Assembly (NCBI RefSeq): GCF_000282495.1 | Contig: NZ_AKJE01000087.1 | Location: 62,001 to 126,000 of the forward strand | Length of the DNA: 64,000 nt | Origin: Pseudomonas sp. GM79 | GTDB lineage: Bacteria; Pseudomonadota; Gammaproteobacteria; Pseudomonadales; Pseudomonadaceae | Direction: 5' to 3' | In this document: positions 7,899 through 16,144 of the stretch, in pieces | Layout: each line of letters starts with the position of its first letter | How positions within the stretch are numbered: the stretch's first letter is position 1 | Position numbers and translations under genes: made by a program | The notes under the pieces: model-generated | Told to the model about the DNA's origin: nothing | What the model saw: the letters and a program-made list of their open reading frames with translations, nothing else | Databases searched by the model: none

Positions 7899-9670
7899 GT
7901 TTTAACGCCCGCTATCTTGGCTTCGGCACTGAGTTGCCGCATCTGCTCCAGCTCCTCGGCGGAGACCGTTTGCGGAACGAAATCCTGCTCTATCCCCGGC
8001 ACACTGTAGTCATAGGCCCAGCGATGCACGACCGGCAGCTTCGCTCCCCAGTTACCGTGTATCGGCGGGGTGTTCGGCGTTTGCCATTCCAGACTGGCCG
8101 CACCCCAGGGATTACTGCCTGCAGGCTTGCCCTTGAATGCGCTCCAGGCCAGGTTGAACAGAAACAGCAACTGGGAAACGCCGACGGTCAATGCGATCAC
8201 CGTAATGAAGGCATTCAACTCTTGCGCCGACTGCGGGATGAACGCGTAGTTTTCATAGGCGTAGTAGCGGCGTGGCATACCCTGGAAACCCAGGTAGTGC
8301 ATGGGGAAGAAGATGGCGTAGGTACCCAGAAAGGTAATCCAGAAATGCAGCTTGCCCAGGGTGTCGTTCAACATGCGCCCGGTGACTTTCGGGAACCAAT
8401 GATAAATACCGCCGAACACCACCAGTACCGGCGCGACCCCCATGACCATATGAAAATGGGCGACGACGAAATAGGTGTCCGAGAGCGGAATATCCACGAT
8501 CACATTGCCGAGAAACAACCCGGTCAGACCGCCGACCAGGAAGGTGATGATAAAGGCCAGGGCAAACAGCATCGGCACGGTCAGATGAATGTCGCCGCGC
8601 CACAGGGTCAGCACCCAGTTGTAGACTTTCAGTGCGGTCGGCACCGCGATGATCAAGGTGGTAACGGCGAAGAAAAAGCCAAAGTAAGGGTTCATTCCGC
8701 TGACATACATATGGTGCGCCCAGACCACAAAGCTGAGTACGCCAATCGCAATAATGGCCCACACCATCATTCGGTAGCCGAAGATATTTTTACGCGCATG
8801 CGTGCTGATCAAGTCGGAGACCAGACCAAACGCTGGGAGAGCAACGATGTAGACCTCCGGGTGGCCGAAGAACCAGAACAGGTGCTGAAATAATATCGGG
8901 CTGCCACCCTGATGATCGAGCTGCTGCCCCAGCGAGATCATCGCCGGCATAAAGAAGCTGGTGCCCAATAGCTTGTCAAACAGCATCATGACCGCGCTGA
9001 CGAACAACGCAGGGAAAGCCAGCAAGGCCATAATCGAGGCCATGAAGATTCCCCATACGGAGAGCGGCATGCGAAACAATGTCATGCCGTGCGTGCGCGC
9101 CTGCAACACCGTGGTGACGTAGTTCAACCCGCCCATGGTGGCCGCGACAATAAAAATCGCCAGTGAGACGAGCATCAGGACGATGCCCCACTCGACCCCC
9201 GGTGTCCCCTGGGAAATGGACTGCGGCGGATAGAGCGTCCAGCCCGAACCGGTGGGGCCGCCAGGAACAAAGAAACTGGAGAGCAACACCACTACCGCTA
9301 CCAGGTAGAACCAGTAACTCAGCATGTTGACATAGGGGAAGACCATGTCGCGGGCGCCCACCATCAGCGGGATCAGATAGTTACCAAAGCCACCCAGAAA
9401 CAAGGCCGTCAGCAAGTAAATGACCATGATCATGCCGTGCATGGTCATGGCCTGGTAGTAAGCACTGGCGTCCATGAACTCCAAACTGCCGGGGAAGCCA
9501 ATCTGTATGCGCATCAAGCCGGACAACACCACGGCGATAACGCCCACGAATAAAGCCGTCAAGGAATATTGAATGGCTATGACCTTGTGGTCCTGACTCC
9601 AGATATATTTGGTCAGGAAGCTTTTGGGCTCGTGTAGTGCTTCTGTTTCGGCTTGCTCCGCATAGGCCAT
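7895..9670 (-). CDS. Cytochrome c oxidase subunit I (A1-type heme-copper oxidase)
   Basis: A protein of 591 residues with about 12 membrane helices. It carries GHPEVYIVALPAFG, where the Glu marks A1-type oxidases with a K and D channel, plus HHMYVSGMNP (copper B ligands) and HFHMVMG (heme ligands). It reduces oxygen to water in the inner membrane and pumps protons. The ATG at 9670 has AGGAGGA eight bases upstream; the longer alternative to 9703 was rejected. It lies between subunit II and the subunit III genes in a five-gene operon. Gene symbol left open because this cluster differs from the standard cox locus. Confidence 0.95.
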   Translation of the reverse strand: MAYAEQAETEALHEPKSFLTKYIWSQDHKVIAIQYSLTALFVGVIAVVLSGLMRIQIGFPGSLEFMDASAYYQAMTMHGMIMVIYLLTALFLGGFGNYLIPLMVGARDMVFPYVNMLSYWFYLVAVVVLLSSFFVPGGPTGSGWTLYPPQSISQGTPGVEWGIVLMLVSLAIFIVAATMGGLNYVTTVLQARTHGMTLFRMPLSVWGIFMASIMALLAFPALFVSAVMMLFDKLLGTSFFMPAMISLGQQLDHQGGSPILFQHLFWFFGHPEVYIVALPAFGLVSDLISTHARKNIFGYRMMVWAIIAIGVLSFVVWAHHMYVSGMNPYFGFFFAVTTLIIAVPTALKVYNWVLTLWRGDIHLTVPMLFALAFIITFLVGGLTGLFLGNVIVDIPLSDTYFVVAHFHMVMGVAPVLVVFGGIYHWFPKVTGRMLNDTLGKLHFWITFLGTYAIFFPMHYLGFQGMPRRYYAYENYAFIPQSAQELNAFITVIALTVGVSQLLFLFNLAWSAFKGKPAGSNPWGAASLEWQTPNTPPIHGNWGAKLPVVHRWAYDYSVPGIEQDFVPQTVSAEELEQMRQLSAEAKIAGVKT

Positions 9671-9720
9671 CACGTCATCCTCCTGTTCGAAGTTTCGGTG
9701 CATTCCTGGCTGCTTTACGG

Positions 9721-11187
9721 CTACTTCCCTGGCTCCGCCTTGCTCGCATCAGCGTCGGCTTTCGCTTTGGATTTGATAAAAGCGATCAGTGCGTTCAACT
9801 CCTGATCACTCAGGGTAAAGGCCGGCATGACGGCTGCGTAGCCTTTGACGATTTTGGCGCCGGGATTAAGAATCGAATCCTTTATATAGCCCTCATCGGC
9901 CTTGATACTCGTGCCGTCGGCAAGGGTTACGGTCTCGCCATACAGGCCCTGCCAGCTGGGGCCGACGCCCTTGCTGCCATCGACACTGTGGCAGGCCAGA
10001 CAGCCGAGCGATTCGGCCAGCCGCTGCCCCTGCGTCGCCAAGTCGTCACCTCTGTCCAGTTTTTCGCTGTCAGAAGGTTCTTGCTGCGCGGCACCCAGCG
10101 ATTTGATCAGGGCGACGACAGCGCCCAGTTCATCTTCAGTGAGAGTATAGGCCACCATGACTGGCGGGTAGCCCTGTACCAGCCGGGCCTTCGGATCGAG
10201 GATCGACTCTTTCAGGTAGGCCTCATCGACCAGCGCACTAGTGCCGTCTGCAAACTGTTCAGTGCGGCCGTACAGCCCCTTCCATCCTGGGCCGAGACGG
10301 GTACTGCCATCCTGGCTATGGCAGGCACCGCAGCCGTATTGTTCGACCAACTGGCGACCTTTTTCCAGCACGCTATCCTGACTGGGTTTGGCAGCTGTCG
10401 TTAATGTCTGCGCAAAAGTCGGTTGGCTGTTCAGCCATTGATCGAAGGCGCCCTGCTCTTCCACGATCATCTGGCCGCGCATGTTGTAATGACCTAAACC
10501 ACAATATTCAGCACAAAGGATTTCATATTTCCCGGTTTTAGTTGGTGTAAACCAAAAGTACGACACCATCCCCGGCACCATGTCCATCTTGCTGCGAATT
10601 TGCGGGATATAAAAATTGTGCAGCACATCTTTAGAGCGCAGTAAAACTTTAACTGGCTGATCGAGCGGAAGGCGAACTTCATTATTTTTTATAAGCACAT
10701 CGTCCTGCCCGACAGGGTCCTTGGGATCAAGGCCGAGGGGGTTGGTGAAATCAACAAACTTGATATCCGATTTACCCAGCTTCCCGTCCTGGCCGGCAAA
10801 ACGAAAGGCCCACTGCCACTGCTGGGCGACCACTTCAAGTTCATAAGCATTTTTCGGCACATTGATGAAATCACTGTAAACAACCAGACCTGGCGCCAAC
10901 ATCGCGGCAATCCCTATCGAGGTCACGATAATCAACCATGTTTCCAGTTTTTTACTTTCTGGCTGGTAGTGCGCCCTGGAACCCTCCTTGTGACGATAAC
11001 GCATCACGGCTACCGCCATAAATACCGTGATGGCGATGAAAAATATTCCGCTAATGATCAGGGTGATGAACAGGGTGGTATCTATGGACCCCCAGTTGGA
11101 GGCTGCCGGTGTCGCATGCCAAGGCGCTAGTACATGGAACAACACTGATGCAATAACGATTAGTATCAAGATAATTGCTATTGCCAT
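9721..11187 (-). CDS. Cytochrome c oxidase subunit II with two fused cytochrome c domains
   Basis: The 488-residue protein begins with hydrophobic helices at about 1-20, 37-63 and 83-104, followed by a cupredoxin CuA domain with H190, C225, C229, H233 and M236 (motif CAEYCGLGHYNM). Two class I cytochrome c domains follow: CGACH at 286-290 with axial Met 344, and CLACH at 396-400 with axial Met 454. One such domain is usual in caa3 oxidases; two in tandem is less common and suggests an electron wire accepting from a periplasmic donor. It is the first gene of the operon, with an RpoS-like -10 at 11295-11302 on the minus strand. Confidence 0.94.
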   Translation of the reverse strand: MAIAIILILIVIASVLFHVLAPWHATPAASNWGSIDTTLFITLIISGIFFIAITVFMAVAVMRYRHKEGSRAHYQPESKKLETWLIIVTSIGIAAMLAPGLVVYSDFINVPKNAYELEVVAQQWQWAFRFAGQDGKLGKSDIKFVDFTNPLGLDPKDPVGQDDVLIKNNEVRLPLDQPVKVLLRSKDVLHNFYIPQIRSKMDMVPGMVSYFWFTPTKTGKYEILCAEYCGLGHYNMRGQMIVEEQGAFDQWLNSQPTFAQTLTTAAKPSQDSVLEKGRQLVEQYGCGACHSQDGSTRLGPGWKGLYGRTEQFADGTSALVDEAYLKESILDPKARLVQGYPPVMVAYTLTEDELGAVVALIKSLGAAQQEPSDSEKLDRGDDLATQGQRLAESLGCLACHSVDGSKGVGPSWQGLYGETVTLADGTSIKADEGYIKDSILNPGAKIVKGYAAVMPAFTLSDQELNALIAFIKSKAKADADASKAEPGK

Positions 11188-11588
11188 TTTCTCTTCATCC
11201 TATTCCTGTTGTTCACTGGTTATGCAAGCGCATCGCCACTGACGTCCAAGCAGGGCAGACAAATACCATCCATTCCGACGGTAAAGTCAGCAGGAAGTAT
11301 AGTGCACGGACGGAACACGCGCTTTTTCTGAAAAACCTGTTGGCCAGATATTCCAATTCGAACATTAAGTTAATCGTTTAAAGCTATTCGCTACATATAA
11401 CTATGGATATTCAGCATTACGTCTCTCAAGACTAAATGGGCGTAGCGAATTGACGCGGGTACCGCAAGCGAGGCCGGGTTGCCAGCTATACTCAACTCTG
11501 ATGACGGATGGCAGAACTGGCCAGAAGCGGATGGCTTGAGAAGAGACAAGAGCTACAGAGTCCAGCAGTCCACGACGGAGGTTTCGTC
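11188..11588. promoter_or_regulatory. Divergent promoter region with two RpoS-like -10 elements
   Basis: The 400-base gap between the oxidase operon (minus) and the gene at 11589 (plus) holds no gene. On the minus strand, CTATACTT (plus-strand 11295-11302) lies 108 bases before subunit II. On the plus strand, CTATACTC at 11486-11493 lies 96 bases before the 11589 gene. Both match the RpoS-preferred extended -10. No -35 was convincing at either, as is usual for RpoS promoters. Confidence 0.5.
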
Positions 11589-11924
11589 ATGAGTAACCTG
11601 ACGATCGAAGGCTGGTGCAAACCCAGCGGCGCCCCAAAGTCCACCCCGGTGGGTGAGATCAGTTTTGATGTCGATGGCCCCCTCCATCTGCGTCTGGAGG
11701 AAGCTGAAGAACGCCTACAGAAGACCCATGAGCCTGAAGCCATGGTCGATGTCGACATGAGCTCAATGGATTTGGTCTTGCCAGAGGGATACGACCCCTT
11801 GTCCGACTGCCAAATGCGCGTCTACTTGCAGCACGGGCGCGGTCAGTTCCATTTGGTCGGGCATCGAGCGAGCGATGGAAGCTTGATCTATACCAACGCG
11901 GTTTTGATTGATCAGCTGATTTAG
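11589..11924 (+). CDS. Hypothetical protein (111 residues)
   Basis: I do not recognise a family. The protein is acidic and soluble, with no signal peptide or membrane segment, and begins MSNLTIEGWCKPSG. The start at 11589 has GGAGG eight bases upstream; the upstream in-frame extension from 11508 was rejected because it spans the promoter and ribosome site. It is followed by a good terminator and preceded by an RpoS-like -10, so it is probably a monocistronic stationary-phase gene. The oxidase operon diverges from it. Confidence 0.75.
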   Translation: MSNLTIEGWCKPSGAPKSTPVGEISFDVDGPLHLRLEEAEERLQKTHEPEAMVDVDMSSMDLVLPEGYDPLSDCQMRVYLQHGRGQFHLVGHRASDGSLIYTNAVLIDQLI

Positions 11925-11951
11925 AAGCTACTGCGTGTCAGGGAACACAAG

Positions 11952-11979
11952 AACCGGTCCGAAGTGGCCGGTTTTTTTA
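11952..11979 (+). terminator. Rho-independent terminator
   Basis: AACCGGTCC and GGCCGGTT form a stem (AACCGG/CCGGTT core) followed by a run of seven Ts, 27 bases after the stop of the 111-residue protein gene. Confidence 0.75.
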
Positions 11980-12121
11980 TACCTGAAATTTGAGCGCCTC
12001 TTGCTCTTCAGCACCGTGGCAAAACCCTGCAATACAGAAAGCCGCACCTCCCCAAGCCATCGCCAATTGCCCCCTTAGACTCATTTCACGCCGTTAACAC
12101 ATCAGTGCTCAGGATGCATTG

Positions 12122-12167
12122 GTGGTTATAGTGTTGATTAGCGGATTTCAGTAGGTATAGTAACCAC
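12122..12167 (+). promoter_or_regulatory. hicAB promoter with candidate HicB operator
   Basis: GTGGTTA (12122-12128) and TAACCAC (12161-12167) form an inverted repeat flanking a plausible promoter, TTGATT (12134-12139) and TATAGT (12156-12161), 16 bases apart. The -10 touches the right arm. Family knowledge: HicB antitoxins with a DNA-binding C-terminus repress their own operon, so this is a reasonable operator; binding is inferred. Confidence 0.5.
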
Positions 12168-12189
12168 AAGCACACCACAGGGAGGTGAT

Positions 12190-12387
12190 GTGAATAGCCG
12201 TTTTTTGATAAGCCAAATCGTTGCAGATGACTGGTATCTGGTACGAATCAAGGGGAGCCATCACCATTTCAAGCATCCGACCAAGCCGGGACTGGTAACG
12301 GTTCCTCATCCGAAAAGGATCTGCTCAAAAAAACGGCCATCAGTATTTTGCAACAGGTGCTGCTATGACAGCGCCTTAGGAGAATGA
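12190..12387 (+). pseudogene. hicA: hicA toxin gene with C-terminal frameshift
   Basis: The frame opens with GTG at 12190 behind GGGAGGTGAT and encodes a typical HicA fold: ADDWYLVRIKGSHHHFKHP with the active-site His after GS, then LVTVPHPK. After the run of four As at 12312-12315 the frame leaves the family sequence and ends in a cysteine-rich tail (SVFCNRCC). Adding one A restores KDLLKKTAISILQQVLL with a stop at 12366-12368, the usual HicA end. HicA is an mRNA interferase; this copy probably lacks its last helix. A sequencing error in the A run cannot be excluded. Confidence 0.75.
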
Positions 12388-12392
12388 CGAAC

Positions 12393-12800
12393 ATGCTTTA
12401 CCCGATTGCAATCTCCATGGGCGATGATGAACACGCCTGGGGTGTTGAAGTACCGGATATTCCGGGTTGTTTCTCCGCCGGCGAGGATCTGGATGACGCC
12501 ATGGCCATGGCGCGCGAAGCCATCGAAGGCCATTTCGAAATACTGGCCGAAGACGGATCACCGATTCCACCCGCCAACAAAGTGACCCTGCATGCGGCCA
12601 ATCCACAGTACGCAGGGTGTACGTGGGCCGTGGTGGACATCGATGTCACCAAATACCTGGGCAAGGCCCAGAAACTCAACATCACCCTGCCCGGCTATTT
12701 GCTCAACCGCATCGACGAATACGTACTGCATCATCCGGAAGAGAAAAGTCGCTCCGGGTTTCTGGCTTCGGCGGCGCTCAAGGTTTTGCAGCAGGGCTGA
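12393..12800 (+). CDS. hicB: HicB antitoxin
   Basis: The 135-residue protein has the HicB partial RNase H-like fold at the N-terminus (MLYPIAISMGDDEHAWGVEV, DIPGCFSAGED) and a C-terminal segment LNITLPGYLLNRIDEYV that looks like a ribbon-helix-helix DNA-binding domain. It should neutralise HicA and repress the operon. Start 12393 is preferred over 12384 because AGGAG at 12378-12382 is ten bases away, against one base for the upstream ATG. It is intact although its partner gene is frameshifted. Confidence 0.88.
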   Translation: MLYPIAISMGDDEHAWGVEVPDIPGCFSAGEDLDDAMAMAREAIEGHFEILAEDGSPIPPANKVTLHAANPQYAGCTWAVVDIDVTKYLGKAQKLNITLPGYLLNRIDEYVLHHPEEKSRSGFLASAALKVLQQG

Positions 12801-12856
12801 TGGTTCGGAGGTTGATCAATCAAAGGGACAAACGACCAGGCATGTCCCTTTGTACG

Positions 12857-13627
12857 TCAGCGCGTCGCCACCATGAACAACCGTGGAAACGGCAACAGCA
12901 CCGAACCATCGCTCAGCGCCGGATAGGCCTGCTCGATCGCGGCCTGATACTGCTTGAGATACTGCACTCGCTCCGCTTCATTCAGCGGCTCAAGAAAAGG
13001 CCGCAAACCGCTGCCCTTGAACCACTCGACCACGCCCGACGCGCCGTCCGAGAGGGGATGATAGTAAGTGGTGCGCCATACATCGACGCGGGTGCAATGG
13101 GCACGCAGCATCGAGTAGTAACCACCCGCATCCTCCATTTCCGTTCGCAGCCCAGCGACTCCCGCCAGTTTGTCTGCCCAAGGACCGTTCGCTGCGACTT
13201 TGCGCATCAACCTGTGCGACGGTTCGTTGAGGTTGTCGGGCATCTGAATCGCCAGGCTGCCGCCGGGCGCGAGCCTGGCCACCAATGACGGCAGCAACCG
13301 GGCGTGATCGGGCAGCCACTGCAACACGGCGTTGGCGAAAATCACGTCGAACGGGCCGGTCTCGTTCCAGGCATCAATGTCTGCAGTGTCGAAACGCAGG
13401 TGAGGCAAGCGCTTGCGAGCGGCCTCGATCATATCGGGTGAACTGTCCACCCCTCGCACCGCGGCATTGGGAAAGCGCTGCACCAGCAGCTCGGTGGAAT
13501 TACCGGGGCCGCAACCGATGTCGATTGCCGATTGGACGTCCATCGGGGGGATGGCGGCCAGCAAGTCACGCGCCGGGCGCGTGCGCTCATCTTCAAACGC
13601 TACGTATTGTTTGGCGGACCAACTCAT
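12857..13627 (-). CDS. tam: Trans-aconitate 2-methyltransferase
   Basis: The 256-residue class I SAM-dependent methyltransferase has the SAM-binding motif AIDIGCGPGNS at about residues 38-48 and the Tam-like N-terminus MSWSAKQYVAFEDERTRPARDLL. Tam methylates trans-aconitate, a by-product that inhibits the citric acid cycle. The ATG at 13627 has AGGAG a few bases upstream, so the longer start at 13648 is rejected. It converges with hicAB, ending 57 bases from hicB. Confidence 0.88.
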   Translation of the reverse strand: MSWSAKQYVAFEDERTRPARDLLAAIPPMDVQSAIDIGCGPGNSTELLVQRFPNAAVRGVDSSPDMIEAARKRLPHLRFDTADIDAWNETGPFDVIFANAVLQWLPDHARLLPSLVARLAPGGSLAIQMPDNLNEPSHRLMRKVAANGPWADKLAGVAGLRTEMEDAGGYYSMLRAHCTRVDVWRTTYYHPLSDGASGVVEWFKGSGLRPFLEPLNEAERVQYLKQYQAAIEQAYPALSDGSVLLPFPRLFMVATR

Positions 13628-14015
13628 ATCGCTCTCCTGTTGGTGCATGGTTGTCGCCAGCGGCAGACAACCGGTTCGCTACGATACATCGAGCGGTGAA
13701 CTCTGCCCTAACCCGACTTCGGAGGGCACAGGAATCTGAATGGCCATTTTCTTATCGCCAATTCAGTGAAAGTAATAACCGAAAGGACCGTTCGTCGACA
13801 GACAAGCAAAGCGATTTTGACAGTATAAAAATGACATCTATAGTCCTACTCGCGGCCTGTTGGAAGGAACCCAACCCGTCACTTCAAGGCAAGGAGCAAG
13901 GCCAGCTCGTATCCCGTGATCGAGTGGGTTCCCCAGTAGTGTGTTCGCAACGGCCGCAAGGCAAAGCGTTGTGCCTGGTAGGTAGCCAGGTAATCACTAT
14001 CAAAGGAGCTTTACT
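13628..14015 (+). promoter_or_regulatory. Intergenic region upstream of the PixA-like genes (388 bases)
   Basis: No gene is supported. A 7-bp-stem hairpin (GGTTGTC 13649-13655 with GACAACC 13666-13672) lies next to the tam start. The rest should hold the promoter of the gene at 14016, with AAAGGAG shortly before its ATG. No lux-box-like palindrome was noticed, although AidA homologs are quorum-regulated in some bacteria. Confidence 0.3.
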
Positions 14016-14519
14016 ATGTCTCGAGTCACGGATGTACTTGTTTCCATCGACACCGAAACCATTCTGAAAAACTACCCGAACATCAGCAAAAACCCTGCTT
14101 CGCCGACGCTGATCGACTGGAAGCACGTCTACATGGTCACCAATCAGGATAACGTGGTCAGCGGCCAGGCCGGTGGCGAACTGGACCTCAAGGCCCAGGT
14201 CGGCGATCTGATTCGCTGGCGTGAAACCAGCCTGTCCCAGAGCTTCGAAACCGCGGTGATTTTCTACAAGTTCATCGGCAACGCAGGCAACGAGCTGATC
14301 TCCCCACCTTCACCGCGCCGCGCTACCGCTTGCGTTGCGGTACCCAACACCAGCAATCCGTCAGTGCCTAGCTGCCAGAAAGTCGACAACCATTACTGGT
14401 CCTCGGAAACCCTGGCGTGTGGTCGTGTGACCTATCACTTCAACTTCCTGATCGTCGACCGCAACTGCCAGATTATCGGCTGCTGCTCGTGGGACCCGTT
14501 CATTTCCATCCATAACTGA
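14016..14519 (+). CDS. PixA/AidA family inclusion body protein (copy 1)
   Basis: The 167-residue protein matches the PixA/AidA family by its N-terminus (TDVLVSIDTETILKNYP), the central FYKFIGN segment and the C-terminal HYWSSETLACGRVTYHF. Homologs form crystalline inclusion proteins in Xenorhabdus (PixA) or are abundant quorum-controlled proteins (AidA); molecular role unknown. There is no signal peptide. It is rich in cysteine for a cytoplasmic protein (CQIIGCCSW near the end). A paralog follows 123 bases downstream in the same direction. Confidence 0.85.
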   Translation: MSRVTDVLVSIDTETILKNYPNISKNPASPTLIDWKHVYMVTNQDNVVSGQAGGELDLKAQVGDLIRWRETSLSQSFETAVIFYKFIGNAGNELISPPSPRRATACVAVPNTSNPSVPSCQKVDNHYWSSETLACGRVTYHFNFLIVDRNCQIIGCCSWDPFISIHN

Positions 14520-14642
14520 TGATGGAATCGACCCCTTGGCAACGAGGGGTCACCCCAGTTCGTTGCCGCCTCGGCCGGAACAGGATGTCTTGCTTGAAAC
14601 CGAAGCGGCTACCGTTTTGCGTCAACATCATGAAAGGAATCC

Positions 14643-15185
14643 ATGATGACTTCCGAACCGATTACCTCCCCTTCGGCGAGTACTGTGACAGCCAATAGCG
14701 TGCTGCTGATCGTCGATGCCGAATCGCTGCTTTCCCGCTACCCGCAACCCAGCCTTGAACCGCAAAAGCCGACGGTGATTGAAGATGGTTTCATCTTCCC
14801 CGTGACTAGTGGCACGACAACACAAAATGCTGAAAATGACAGCAAAATCACACTGACAGCCAACAACGAAAAAGTCTTCCATATTCGCGGCAGGACCGTC
14901 AGCCTGCTGACCGAACATACGGTGGTATTTCACGATCTGACGGTGGACGCCGCCGGGGTTCTTTCGCCGCCCAAACTGATCGTTCACAGCGACCAGACAG
15001 TCCCCGCACCCGACCCCGCCAACCCGACCCAGCCTGGCAGCCACAGCGCCGATGATCATTATTGGGAGTGTTCGCAACTGAGCACGGGCGTGACAGCCTG
15101 CGAACTGAATTTCATGCTGATCAACCAACGCTGTGAAGCGGTGGGGTACTTCAGATGGAAGACTGAGGTGACGCTGTCGGCGTGA
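14643..15185 (+). CDS. PixA/AidA family inclusion body protein (copy 2)
   Basis: The 180-residue protein is a diverged paralog of the preceding gene: NSVLLIVDAESLLSRYP parallels the N-terminus of copy 1, and DDHYWECSQLSTGVTACELNF parallels its C-terminal half. It carries about 15 extra N-terminal residues rich in Ser and Thr. The start is the first of two adjacent ATGs, behind GAAAGGAA. Tandem paralogs suggest a two-component inclusion or hetero-oligomer; this is inference. Confidence 0.82.
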   Translation: MMTSEPITSPSASTVTANSVLLIVDAESLLSRYPQPSLEPQKPTVIEDGFIFPVTSGTTTQNAENDSKITLTANNEKVFHIRGRTVSLLTEHTVVFHDLTVDAAGVLSPPKLIVHSDQTVPAPDPANPTQPGSHSADDHYWECSQLSTGVTACELNFMLINQRCEAVGYFRWKTEVTLSA

Positions 15186-15210
15186 ATAGATAGATTCAGG
15201 CGCGGAACCT

Positions 15211-15299
15211 GTGGGAGCGGGCTTGCTCGCGAATGCGGTGTGTCAGGCGACATCAATATTGACTATGCCGACGTCTTCGCGAGCAAGCCCGCTCCCACA
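15211..15299. repeat. REP family A inverted pair
   Basis: GTGGGAGCGGGCTTGCTCGC is followed about 45 bases later by its reverse complement, ending GCCCGCTCCCACA. It lies between convergent genes and could act as a transcript-end structure. Confidence 0.9.
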
Positions 15300-15345
15300 T
15301 GGATTCGCACTTTTCTTGGGGTGCATCGGTAGCAGCGACTTACCG

Positions 15346-15492
15346 CTATTTACTATCCGCCCCCTTCTCCTGCATCTGCACCGAAGACTTGGTTCCATCG
15401 GTGTTGTCTTTAGTCTCGTTATCCGAGTTATCGAAGCAGCCCTGCAACGCAAGCAGGCAGCAGCAAAGGTAAAACGTGCGAGCGAGGTTCAT
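15346..15492 (-). CDS. Small putative lipoprotein (48 residues)
   Basis: The short protein starts MNLARTFYLCCCLLALQGC, a signal peptide with lipobox LQGC placing the lipidated cysteine at 19. The remaining 29 residues are hydrophilic (DNSDNETKDNTDGTKSS). GGAGA lies six bases before the ATG at 15492, which is why that start was chosen over 15531. It is probably exported and anchored in the outer or inner membrane; function unknown. Confidence 0.65.
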   Translation of the reverse strand: MNLARTFYLCCCLLALQGCFDNSDNETKDNTDGTKSSVQMQEKGADSK

Positions 15493-15689
15493 GCTGTTCT
15501 CCAGTTTCAGGGGCCTGAAGTAGTGACCCATGTCGGTAGAAATGGTTGCGACCTACTCAACCCCGAGCGACGAGCACTGACAGAGGCTTCAGCCACACCA
15601 GCCTTCCATCCCGCAGGCAATATTCAGCAGAATTTTCGTTATGCCCGTGCTGTCTGAAAATCAGGCGCATCCCTATAAGGAGCACGGCA

Positions 15690-16088
15690 ATGAAATTCGC
15701 AAATATTGCACAGAAACTCTCCCTGTGGGCCGGCCTGCCCCGGACATTTCTGGGGGCGATCGTTCTGATTATCCTATGGGGTTTGAGCGGGCCGATTTTT
15801 CATTTCGACGATACCTGGCAGCTGATCATCAACACCTCGACCACCATCATCACCTTCCTGATGGTGTTCCTGATCCAGAACACCCAGAACCGCGACACGG
15901 ACATTTTGCACTTGAAGATCGATGAGTTATTGCGAGTAACGAAAGAAGCGCAGAACGCAATGCTGGGGCTCGAATCACTGGATCTCAAACAGTTGGAAGA
16001 ATTGAGAAAGAAATATCGCAACCTCGGCGAGGGCGAAACGATTCCTCTGGACGGCACTGTCGTCCCTGAAACAAAGAAACAGGATTGA
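15690..16088 (+). CDS. Low-affinity iron permease family small membrane protein
   Basis: The 132-residue protein has two membrane helices (about 17-38 and 46-64) with the family motif TTIITFLMVFLIQNTQNRD followed by a charged helical tail (about 70-115) likely to form a coiled coil. The family is named for a fungal iron permease but iron transport is not shown for bacterial members. AAGGAG stands before the ATG at 15690. Confidence 0.8.
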   Translation: MKFANIAQKLSLWAGLPRTFLGAIVLIILWGLSGPIFHFDDTWQLIINTSTTIITFLMVFLIQNTQNRDTDILHLKIDELLRVTKEAQNAMLGLESLDLKQLEELRKKYRNLGEGETIPLDGTVVPETKKQD

Positions 16089-16108
16089 ATGAATGTTGAT
16101 CCAAGCCC

Positions 16109-16135
16109 CGCGGGTGACCGGCGACGTCACCCGCG
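16109..16135. terminator. Hairpin between convergent genes
   Basis: CGCGGGTGAC (16109-16118) and GTCACCCGCG (16126-16135) make a 10-bp perfect stem with a seven-base loop between convergent ends. There is no T run on either side, so it may be a transcript-end barrier and not a classical terminator. Confidence 0.5.
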
Positions 16136-16144
16136 CCATTGGTG

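Noticed and set aside
12857..16088. Possible prophage or island boundary near hicAB
   Set aside because: No integrase, phage structural gene or direct repeat was seen; tam and the flanking genes are ordinary chromosomal genes.
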